From Spartobacteria bacterium (GTDB lineage: Bacteria; Verrucomicrobiota; Verrucomicrobiia; Chthoniobacterales; UBA6821), in contig CANIBV010000034.1 in the NCBI GenBank assembly GCA_947466005.1, positions 1-13,285 on the forward strand: a stretch of 13,285 bases of DNA. Reading direction: 5' to 3'. Positions within the stretch are counted from its first letter, which is position 1, and each line of letters opens with the position of its first letter. Below are positions 7,104 through 13,285 of this stretch, piece by piece. The notes below the pieces were generated by a model. That model was given only the letters and a program-made list of their open reading frames with translations, made no database searches and was not told the origin of the DNA. The position numbers and the translations under genes were made by a program.

Positions 7104-7226
7104 GGTGCAGAGCTAATCATAAACTTGAGACCTGAAAGCTGAAACCTGAAAATAAACGGACTTTAGCCTTCAAACCGATCAATTGAGCACTTCAACTCCC
7201 CTCCCTTAGCTGGCATAGTCCCCTCA
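7104..7226. promoter_or_regulatory. Divergent intergenic region between the hydrolase cluster and recN
   Basis: These 123 bases separate divergently transcribed genes and so should carry promoters for both. A TTGAGC at 7183-7188 could be a -35 box toward recN, but its -10 partner is poor. I saw no convincing SOS (LexA) palindrome before recN. The interval also holds a copy of the CTGAAAGCTGA repeat (7124-7153). Confidence 0.35.
7124..7153 (+). repeat. CTGAAAGCTGA dispersed repeat, copy 1
   Basis: It is built from short ctgaaa-type units (ctgaaa, gctgaaa, cctgaaa). Bases 7124-7143 match 11731-11750 at 19 of 20 positions, and the core ctgaaagctga (7132-7142) also occurs inverted at 11872-11882. 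All copies are intergenic. Confidence 0.65.
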
Positions 7227-8972
7227 ATGTCGGCAATGCTCCGGTCTCTCCGCATCCGTAATCTTGCTCTTGTTGAAGAGCTGGAATGGGATCTTCCTGC
7301 CGGTTTCACGGCGGTCACCGGAGAGACAGGTGCCGGAAAGTCGATCATTCTGGGAGCTCTCAAGTTCCTGCTCGGGGAACGGGCTGACCGCGGAGTTGTC
7401 CGCTCGGGAGCAGACTCGGCGGGAATAGAGGCGGTCTTTAGTTTCGACGGAGAAGCCGCAACGGCGGAGATCGACGTGCTGTTGGAAGAGTCGGGCGTGG
7501 ACCGCTGTCAGGACGGAGAACTCATTCTCAAGCGCACGATCGCCGCAGAGGGAAGCGCTTCCGCAGGCCGTCAGTTCATCAACGGGAGCCCGTGCAATCT
7601 CTCCGTCCTCAAGGAACTGGGGACCCACCTCGTCGATCTTCATGGCCCCCATGATCATCAATCCCTCTTCTCGCGGAGAGAGCAGACACTGCTGCTGGAT
7701 CGATTCAGCGAGTCTCTCCTGCTCCGCGAGGAGTACACGGCTTGCCGTCGCACCGTTCTTGCATCACGTCGTGAACTTGAAGAGTTGGAACAGACGAGCG
7801 GAGGTGACGGAAGGGTCGCCCAACTACAGCTTGAGGTGGATGAGATCGGATCGGCCAACCTCACCGAAGGGGAGGAAGAATCCCTCAACTCCCGCTACAA
7901 GGCTGCCTCTAACGGACGTCGCCTTATCGAGCTTTCCTCCGCAGCTGTGGCCCGCCTCGATGACGAGGAAATCGGCGCCACAAAAGCCATCTCCGAAGCC
8001 GCACGGATGCTCCGGGAACTGGGACGTCTCGATGATCGGGCTGCACCTTATCTGGAAGGGCTGGAACGGATCACGGGCGACATCGACTCCCTGATCACGG
8101 ATCTGCGTGACTATTCCGAAACGATCGAGGTGGATGCCGGCGAGCTTCAGCAGCTTGAGGATCGGGTGAATCTTCTTGCGACGCTGCGCCGGAAATACGG
8201 CCCAAGCCTCTCCGATGTCATTCTCCGAGGTGAGGAGTCAGCGAAACAACTGGAGCGCCTTTCCGGACTGGCCGAACTGAAAGCTGCCGCTGGAAAATGC
8301 CTGACCGAGGCCTCCAAGAAGCTCTTGGGAGCAGCCACCAAGCTGGGTGCCAAGCGAAAGGAGGGGGCGGCTAAACTCGCCAAGACAGTGGCTGGAGCCC
8401 TTGCTGATCTCGGCTTCAGGCAGGCAGGGTTTGAAATCACGCTCGAGCCCCAGACGGAACCGGGACCCGACGGAGCCGAAATCGCGGAATTCCTCTTTGC
8501 CCCGAATCCTGGCGAACCCGTCCAGGCTCTGCGCGCCATTGCTTCCAGCGGGGAAATCTCACGTGTCATGCTGGCTCTCAAGACGGCTTTGGCCGATCAG
8601 GATAAGATCCCGCTCCTGGTCTTTGACGAGATCGATGCGAATGTCGGCGGCGAGATCGCCTCCAAGGTGGCGGGCAAGATGAAGGAACTCGGCCGGGGTC
8701 ATCAGGTCCTCTGCATCACCCATTTGCCTCAAGTCGCTGCGGCCGCATCCACCCAGTTCATGGTGATGAAGTCGGTCCAGGATGGCCGTACCGGGACAAC
8801 ACTCGCCCCTGTGATCGGAACAGGTCGCGTGGAGGAGATCGCCCGGATGCTCGGAGGTGTGACAGATTCGGCCAAGGCCCACGCCCGGAGCCTCCTTGAG
8901 GAGGCTGACATCGTGCCTGTGATGTCCGGACAGGCAAGAGCAGTCAGGAGAAGAAGCGGAAGGCGTAGTTGA
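7227..8972 (+). CDS. recN: DNA repair protein RecN (SMC-like ATPase)
   Basis: RecN is a cytoplasmic SMC-like ATPase that acts at double-strand breaks in RecA-dependent repair. The product is 581 residues, close to the family norm. The N-terminal half has LRIRNLALVEELEWDLPAGF and Walker A GETGAGKS (32-39). A charged, Leu/Glu-rich coiled-coil region spans roughly 150-370, interrupted by the typical short middle section. The C-terminal half has the ABC signature SSGEISR (from 440), Walker B LLVFDEID with D467 and E468, and CITHLPQVAAAA. The tail is basic (RRRSGRRS). ATG 7227 is used; ATG 7236 (Met4) is a possible alternative just before LRSLRIRNLAL. The next gene begins 16 bases after the stop, so the two are probably co-transcribed. 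Confidence 0.96.
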   Translation: MSAMLRSLRIRNLALVEELEWDLPAGFTAVTGETGAGKSIILGALKFLLGERADRGVVRSGADSAGIEAVFSFDGEAATAEIDVLLEESGVDRCQDGELILKRTIAAEGSASAGRQFINGSPCNLSVLKELGTHLVDLHGPHDHQSLFSRREQTLLLDRFSESLLLREEYTACRRTVLASRRELEELEQTSGGDGRVAQLQLEVDEIGSANLTEGEEESLNSRYKAASNGRRLIELSSAAVARLDDEEIGATKAISEAARMLRELGRLDDRAAPYLEGLERITGDIDSLITDLRDYSETIEVDAGELQQLEDRVNLLATLRRKYGPSLSDVILRGEESAKQLERLSGLAELKAAAGKCLTEASKKLLGAATKLGAKRKEGAAKLAKTVAGALADLGFRQAGFEITLEPQTEPGPDGAEIAEFLFAPNPGEPVQALRAIASSGEISRVMLALKTALADQDKIPLLVFDEIDANVGGEIASKVAGKMKELGRGHQVLCITHLPQVAAAASTQFMVMKSVQDGRTGTTLAPVIGTGRVEEIARMLGGVTDSAKAHARSLLEEADIVPVMSGQARAVRRRSGRRS

Positions 8973-8988
8973 TCGCCGCCATACGGAA

Positions 8989-10224
8989 ATGTCACTCTAC
9001 TACCTGAAAGGTTCGGCGACGCAGAGTCAGTCCTCCCCTCCACCTCAAAATCAACCTCTTGGCAATTCCTCGCCAGGCGGAAGCCGGGGCAGGAGGCTGC
9101 TCTTGCTCATCGGATCCTTGATCATCGTTGGTGCGGCGATCCTGCAGGCCGTTGACTGCGGTCTCCTCTGGACATGGGAGCGCAAGGTGATCAGATCGCT
9201 CCCCGCGGCATGGCAGCCAACTCTCCCGAAGATGCTTCTTCTCTCCATGGGAGCAAGGAAGGAGGGATTCGCCCCTCTTGATCTCGCTATCGCGCTGCGC
9301 GGCCTCTGGAAACTCCATCCTGCCCGTGTCCTGATTCACGGGACAATTGCCCCTGCCCCTGCAAACGAACCGATCCCTCTCCTGCAAGGAGTCATCTCAC
9401 GTCTCGGGGAGGAAGGGATGGAGATCATCATCCCACAGACCCCCTCACCGGAGAGGCTCTGGCAATTCCTGCCACTCTGCTGCTATGAGCCTCCTGCGGC
9501 CTTGAGAGCTAAAGCCGAGTGGCCGTTGGCACAGGGTCATGCAGCGCCTTCAGGAAAGGAGTCTTTCCTTCCGAACGACGATAGGGAGGCCAACACGCTT
9601 CCTCTCTTCGCCACGACAGAACAGGGAGAGATCATCGGCTCACTCTGGTGGAAGGCACTCGCCTCCTTCACACCCCCATCGCAACCATCGACGGCGGGTA
9701 CGATCTGGCTCCTTGGCAGACGCATCCTCATTTTCCCGAATCACGCCGTGATCCCCCTGAATGAACACGGTGCCATTGCCGGAGGGAAATCCCTCCCGCC
9801 CAGGGAGTGCAAGATGGTTCCACTTGCTGATTTCCTTCTGAAAATGGAACAGAAGGAGCGTGGCACTCTCTCACCGGACTTTGATGCACTCTGGGAAAAT
9901 TCGATGGTCATCATCGGAACCCCCTCGGATCTTACTAGAGTCTCTCTACTCGCCGCCGTGCAGTCGCGTCTGGCGCTCCGATACCTTCCGATTTTGTCAC
10001 AGGCAGCGCTTGCTCTTCTTTGGATCACCCTGCTTGTGCTAGGCTATCGGCACAGGAAGAAGGCGCGCATTACCGTCGCGATCATCCTTATTTTCCTCAG
10101 CGTGAGCCTCTCCCTGCTTGCGCTCCATGCAGGGTGGCTCCTCCCCTGGCTGCCTCCCTTGCTCACATCTCTTTTTCTGCTGATCCTTGTTCGTATTTTA
10201 AGGATTTTCCCGCAGAGGCGCTGA
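8989..10224 (+). CDS. CHASE2-like membrane protein without an output domain
   Basis: This 411-residue predicted inner-membrane protein has one N-terminal transmembrane segment (about 36-55), a large extracytoplasmic part (about 60-328), three C-terminal transmembrane segments (about 331-352, 360-380, 384-404) and a short basic end. This 1+3 layout is that of CHASE2 sensors. Late-domain blocks fit too: IPLNEHGAI (255-263), VPLADFLL (277-284) and ENSMVIIGTPSD (303-314) resemble the conserved iPld-hG, sfadvl and VlIG positions. CHASE2 proteins usually continue into a kinase or cyclase domain; here the protein stops after the last helix. It follows recN by 16 bases, with GGAA close to the ATG as the only ribosome-site hint. 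Its last codons (FPQRR and stop) lie in a dispersed repeat. Membrane topology is secure, but the CHASE2 assignment is a divergent-match inference. Confidence 0.7.
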   Translation: MSLYYLKGSATQSQSSPPPQNQPLGNSSPGGSRGRRLLLLIGSLIIVGAAILQAVDCGLLWTWERKVIRSLPAAWQPTLPKMLLLSMGARKEGFAPLDLAIALRGLWKLHPARVLIHGTIAPAPANEPIPLLQGVISRLGEEGMEIIIPQTPSPERLWQFLPLCCYEPPAALRAKAEWPLAQGHAAPSGKESFLPNDDREANTLPLFATTEQGEIIGSLWWKALASFTPPSQPSTAGTIWLLGRRILIFPNHAVIPLNEHGAIAGGKSLPPRECKMVPLADFLLKMEQKERGTLSPDFDALWENSMVIIGTPSDLTRVSLLAAVQSRLALRYLPILSQAALALLWITLLVLGYRHRKKARITVAIILIFLSVSLSLLALHAGWLLPWLPPLLTSLFLLILVRILRIFPQRR

Positions 10225-10239
10225 TGCGCAAAGAAGAGA
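10206..10239 (-). repeat. GC-rich dispersed repeat, inverted copy overlapping the CHASE2-like gene end
   Basis: cccgcagaggcgc (10209-10221) is the exact reverse complement of 10327-10339. It continues into tgatgcgcaaagaagag, the reverse of the tctttgcgca type ending. The stop codon of the upstream gene (10222-10224) lies within it. Confidence 0.7.
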
Positions 10240-10339
10240 ATAATGAGAGGAGAACCAGGGGACACATCCTAGGTGAAATCCCTCTTAGTAAGATTTATTT
10301 ATCTTGTCTCCCTCCTCGGCGCCTCTGCGCCTCTGCGGG
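10209..10339. terminator. Possible long inverted-repeat structure between convergent genes
   Basis: A perfect 13-bp inverted repeat (10209-10221 with 10327-10339), separated by about 105 bases, lies exactly between two converging genes and is palindromic in effect for both strands. It could fold in the transcripts from either side and act as a bidirectional 3' end or mRNA stabiliser. There is no T-run, and the loop is long, so a classical intrinsic terminator is not shown. Confidence 0.3.
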
Positions 10340-10341
10340 AG
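10313..10341 (+). repeat. GC-rich dispersed repeat, copy 3
   Basis: This is a tandem of gcgcctct and gcgcctct ending in gcggga. It matches 4064-4092 at 25 of 29 bases and is inverted relative to 10206-10239. It ends about 20 bases from the stop of the DUF1501 gene. Confidence 0.7.
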
Positions 10342-10363
10342 ACAATTTCTTCCCATCGCTTCT

Positions 10364-11701
10364 CTAGATAAACGGGAGTAATGGGAATTTCTTCCCGAGC
10401 ACCATCTCGCTCGGGGCACCAAGCCACTTCTCCAACGCCGTGGCGTAGACGGATCGGAAATCGGTGTTGAACTTGAGGTCGCCGTCATGAAGATCCGTGA
10501 GGCTCGGGTACGATCCGTAGAGTCCGGGCTTCACACCGCCACCGAGAACAAAGAGAGGTGCCGCCGCGCCATGATCGGTGCCGCCGCTCGCATTCTCGCT
10601 CACGCGTCGCCCGAACTCGCTGAAGGAAATCATCAGCACCCTGTCGAAGTTCCCCTGCGACTTGAGATCAGCCACGAAGGAAGCGGTGGCCACATTCAGA
10701 TCGGTCATCAGGCGGTCATGCGAGGGTAATTGGTTGGAGTGCGTGTCGAACCCTCCCTGGGAGACATAATAGACGCGCGTGGGCAGACCGCCGGCAATAA
10801 GGCGGGAGACGAGGTTCAGGCTGTTTCCGAGTTGTGAGGCAGGATAGTTCACCGTGCTCTTGGTCTTGCGCGTGATCTGCAGGATCTTGTCACTGCTCAT
10901 CTGGGCACCCAGCGCGGTGCGCTGTAGAAACTCGGCCGTGCTCCCGTCATTGTCACCCGGACCGTCGATCATCCCGATCGATCCCCCGGAGTTCTCGCTC
11001 AGAGAACTGTGCCCGCTCTCTGCAGGGGAATTCATCTGCCTCATGAAGTGATCGGCCGACGCCGGATCGTTCGCTGCTTCGCTCATATACCGGAACTGCT
11101 CGGGATTGCTGAAGGCGATCCCCTTTGGGGTCACCGAAGAGAATGCCTGCGGGGTCTGTCCACCGATGGCGACACCCACAGTGGCCGGGTCAGCTCCCTG
11201 ACAGCAGTTATCAAAATAGCGCCCAAGCCATCCTTCCGACTCGTTCCTCGAACTATCGCTCGCAGTCTGCCAGATCTCGGTGGAGCGGAAGTGAGAGCGG
11301 CTGGGGTTGGGATAGCCGACGCCCTGAATCACCCCCAGATGGCCCTCACCGTAGAGAGAGTGCAGACCGGTGAGTTTAGGATGGAGACCGGCATAGTCCG
11401 AGATCCTGAGAATGTCGTTCTTGGGGAGCGCTATGCGGGGACGGGCCTTGTAGTAGGCATCATCGCCAAAAGGGACGAGCGTGTTGATCCCGTCATTCCC
11501 CCCCGCAAGCTGCAGGACGACGAGAATGGTCCCATCCTTCCCTGTGGTGATCTGTCCCGGAGTCGCGGCAGCCATCGTGTCGAGGCAGAGGAATGTCTTC
11601 TCCAGAAATAGGGGAACGGTCGAGGCAAGAGCCCCTCCCAGGACAGATGTCCTGAGAAACTGACGGCGCGTGTGCAGGGTCTGCTCTTTGGGGGATTTCA
11701 T
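10364..11701 (-). CDS. DUF1501 family protein with Tat signal
   Basis: This 445-residue exported protein opens with a twin-arginine signal, TRRQFLRTS (11-19), followed by a hydrophobic stretch to about 32. DUF1501 blocks follow in order: GGNDGINTLVP (67-77), HPKLTGLHSLYGEGHLGVIQGVGYPNPSRSHF in the 107-138 region, GGFDTHSNQ (316-324), SEFGRRVSEN (361-370), GTDHG (374-378) and DFRSVY (414-419). The family is placed in the alkaline phosphatase/sulfatase-like superfamily, and the Asp/His-rich motifs (FDTH, TDHG) are plausible metal ligands, but no reaction is established. It follows a DUF1800 gene in the same direction; these two families are repeatedly found side by side in Planctomycetes, Verrucomicrobia and others, suggesting a shared job in the envelope. 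The ATG at 11701 sits just before the Tat motif; no Shine-Dalgarno is visible. Confidence 0.93.
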   Translation of the reverse strand: MKSPKEQTLHTRRQFLRTSVLGGALASTVPLFLEKTFLCLDTMAAATPGQITTGKDGTILVVLQLAGGNDGINTLVPFGDDAYYKARPRIALPKNDILRISDYAGLHPKLTGLHSLYGEGHLGVIQGVGYPNPSRSHFRSTEIWQTASDSSRNESEGWLGRYFDNCCQGADPATVGVAIGGQTPQAFSSVTPKGIAFSNPEQFRYMSEAANDPASADHFMRQMNSPAESGHSSLSENSGGSIGMIDGPGDNDGSTAEFLQRTALGAQMSSDKILQITRKTKSTVNYPASQLGNSLNLVSRLIAGGLPTRVYYVSQGGFDTHSNQLPSHDRLMTDLNVATASFVADLKSQGNFDRVLMISFSEFGRRVSENASGGTDHGAAAPLFVLGGGVKPGLYGSYPSLTDLHDGDLKFNTDFRSVYATALEKWLGAPSEMVLGKKFPLLPFI

Positions 11702-11730
11702 GGGGAAGGGAGTTGGCGAGAATGATGAAT

Positions 11731-11750
11731 CTTGAGAGCTGAAAGCTGAA
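11731..11750 (+). repeat. CTGAAAGCTGA dispersed repeat, copy 2
   Basis: cttgagagctgaaagctgaa differs by a single base from 7124-7143, about 4.6 kb away. It lies just upstream of the DUF1501 start codon. Confidence 0.65.
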
Positions 11751-11870
11751 GGGTTGGATGATCTGTATCTACACCGATGTAGTTAGCATAAGCGTAAATC
11801 ATCGAAATCGCTAAGAATTGAGGTGATTAAAAGGGGGCATCTTCAATTTGGCAGGGATTTCATTTCTGGA

Positions 11871-11900
11871 CTCAGCTTTCAGATTTCATCATTTTCAGTT
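11871..11900 (-). repeat. CTGAAAGCTGA dispersed repeat, inverted copy 3
   Basis: tcagctttcag (11872-11882) is the exact reverse complement of the shared 11-base core, followed by further degenerate units (atttcatcattttcag). It abuts the stop codon of the DUF1800 gene and, with 11731-11750, flanks about 120 bases in inverted orientation. That spacer also holds a 5-bp hairpin, ctaca-ccga-tgtag. Confidence 0.6.
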
Positions 11901-13285
11901 CTAGTTCAGCTGGTACTCGGGGGTTCCCATCATGAGTTGCATGAGGTCGCGGACGGTGGTGTCAGCGTAGGGCGTCGGGTATTTTGCCAAGTAGGTCAGG
12001 TAAGTCGCCCGGTCCACGGGCGTAATCGAAAAGTTGAAGATCCTGAAGGCAAGGTGATCGAGCAGATGATCGGCATTACTACGACTCTCTGGTGGGGCGA
12101 TCTTCTCAAGCGGAATCACGGCCGTCTTGGTATTTCCTCCGCCAAGGATGTGGGCCTTTCCACTCAGGAGATAGGTGGCCAGATTATAGCGGTAGAGAAG
12201 GCTCGAGGCGCTGATCCAGGCGCGACCGCCTTCCCACCCTTTGACATTCGGCGGGGCAAAGACCACCTGCCCGAGCGAGGCAAGAGAGTTCTCGAGTACC
12301 CGGTCGTCCGGCAGAGGAATCTCCAGCACCTTGGTCGTCTGCATGATCCACTGCACGGGGCTCTTGATTTGGTGATGGAGGACCTTCGGTGCGTAGAAAT
12401 CGGCACTCCTAAAGATCACTTGGAGTGTCGCTCCTATATCGTAACTGTTGGAGAGGAGAAGGTCCGCGATCTTGGAGACGGTTTCTTCCGTGGGATTCGC
12501 TGCGACAAAGAATGTCCAGAGCTTGCGACCAATGAAGCGGGCACACTGAGGCTGCGAAACGATCGCGTCGATGATCTGATCCCCGCTGAAGGGTCCGGCC
12601 TTTCCGAAGAATGTCTTCGTGCCCGCATCAAACTCCTTCACCCGAAAGACAAATCGCCCTGTCTCGGAGTTCACCCGATAGCCGGTGAAGGCGCGTGCGG
12701 CCTCCTGGATATCGAGTTCGCTGTAATGCCCCTCCCCCAGGGAAAAGAGCTCCATCACCTCACGAGCGAAGTTCTCGTTGGGATGGTCCTTCCTACTCTG
12801 CCCAAGGTCGAGCCAGCGAATCATCGCGGGGTCGCGTGACATCGCTTTGAGCAGATCAGGGAACTTACCAAGAGCGTAAGCGCGGAGCGTCTCGTTCTGC
12901 TGCCACATCAGATATGGATCATTCACCTTCTGATTGCTGGTGGCGAAGTGCCCGTGCCAGAAGAGTGTCGCTTTTTCCAGGAGGGGGGCCGAGGTGTAGC
13001 GCATCCTGTTCAGCCACCAGATCCGAAGATCGAGCATGGAGAGACGCTCTGCGTCATTCAGTTCCTTTTTCAACAGCTTCCGATCCTCTTCAGTGGCGGC
13101 GGCCTGTTCCAGGTTCTTGAACTCAAGGCGCGCCGGAGGCTCCACGAGGGGGGGCAGAGGAAACAGATCACCATCCTCATCCGCCTTGAGGATGGTAAGG
13201 ACTCCTGCCTCAAGGCCGAGCGACCAGAGGGCATCAATCTCCTTGGGAGTCCCCCCAAAACCTGCCCGATTGAGCAGGTGGGCTG
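11901..13285 (-). CDS. DUF1800 family protein, 5' end beyond the window
   Basis: The frame is open to the window edge, giving 460 visible residues; the internal GTG at 13145 is not the start. The first visible residues HLLNRAGFGGTP (2-13) are the typical N-terminal DUF1800 motif, so probably only a signal peptide and a few dozen residues are missing. Further blocks, numbered in the visible fragment: RMRYTSAPLLEKATLFWHGHF (to 113), NENFAREVMELFSLG (169-183), IQEAARAFTGY (192-202) and PPNVKGW (344-350), with the usual ending MQLMMGTPEYQLN. The FWHGHF and NENFARE motifs are the most conserved of the family. The function is unknown; members are usually exported and paired with DUF1501, as here, 199 bases downstream. 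The gap is long for an operon and holds repeats, so the second gene may also have its own promoter. Confidence 0.93.
   Translation of the reverse strand, partial: AHLLNRAGFGGTPKEIDALWSLGLEAGVLTILKADEDGDLFPLPPLVEPPARLEFKNLEQAAATEEDRKLLKKELNDAERLSMLDLRIWWLNRMRYTSAPLLEKATLFWHGHFATSNQKVNDPYLMWQQNETLRAYALGKFPDLLKAMSRDPAMIRWLDLGQSRKDHPNENFAREVMELFSLGEGHYSELDIQEAARAFTGYRVNSETGRFVFRVKEFDAGTKTFFGKAGPFSGDQIIDAIVSQPQCARFIGRKLWTFFVAANPTEETVSKIADLLLSNSYDIGATLQVIFRSADFYAPKVLHHQIKSPVQWIMQTTKVLEIPLPDDRVLENSLASLGQVVFAPPNVKGWEGGRAWISASSLLYRYNLATYLLSGKAHILGGGNTKTAVIPLEKIAPPESRSNADHLLDHLAFRIFNFSITPVDRATYLTYLAKYPTPYADTTVRDLMQLMMGTPEYQLN

Noticed and set aside
7104..7226. SOS box ahead of recN
   Set aside because: No CTGT-N8-ACAG-like or other clear palindrome was found in the interval.
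11823..12839. Long + strand open frame of 338 codons opposite the DUF1800 gene
   Set aside because: It is antisense to a gene with strong family motifs and has no recognisable domain; it is explained by the codon bias of the GC-rich opposite strand.
13143..13145. GTG at 13145 as the start of the DUF1800 gene
   Set aside because: The frame continues to the window edge and encodes the conserved HLLNRAGFGGTP motif upstream, so the gene is cut by the window and not started there.

Overview
The window reads as a piece of a Verrucomicrobiota chromosome, or that of a close PVC-group relative. This is inferred from gene content, since there is no rRNA. The supporting genes are a PEP-CTERM-anchored protein with autotransporter-type beta-strand repeats, a TIGR03790-family protein (a family reported only in genomes that carry exosortase), a paired DUF1800/DUF1501 locus with a Tat signal, and a CHASE2-like membrane protein. 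Housekeeping genes lepA and recN anchor the region. Base composition is moderately GC-rich throughout, and clear Shine-Dalgarno motifs are scarce. No transposase, integrase, phage gene, CRISPR array, tRNA or rRNA was recognised.

Layout: (1) 1-1971 holds an untranslated leader with two competing hairpins, then lepA (elongation factor 4, + strand) with an internal run of 12 C. (2) 1993-3756, converging on lepA, encodes a secreted beta-strand-repeat protein with a C-terminal PEP-CTERM sorting signal (- strand). (3) 3757-4182 is a 426-base gap with short dispersed repeats and a direct repeat. (4) 4183-7103 is a compact - strand cluster, transcribed in the order PhnP-like metallo-hydrolase, TIGR03790 protein, ecotin-type serine protease inhibitor. 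The first two overlap by 4 bases and the third follows after 36 bases. (5) 7227-10224 on the + strand is recN followed after 16 bases by a CHASE2-like membrane protein with no output domain. (6) 10225-10363 is a convergent gap whose edges carry inverted copies of a GC-rich repeat. (7) 10364-13285 on the - strand holds DUF1800 (5' end beyond the window) followed by a Tat-exported DUF1501 protein, with a repeat-bearing 199-base gap between them.

How the parts fit: the exported proteins (PEP-CTERM protein, TIGR03790 protein, ecotin, DUF1501 and probably DUF1800) point to an envelope and surface theme. The most unusual feature is the coupling of an exosortase-associated orphan family (TIGR03790) with a disulfide-free ecotin, next to a PEP-CTERM substrate. 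Two families of short intergenic repeats recur across the window, and one of them supplies the last codons of the CHASE2-like gene.
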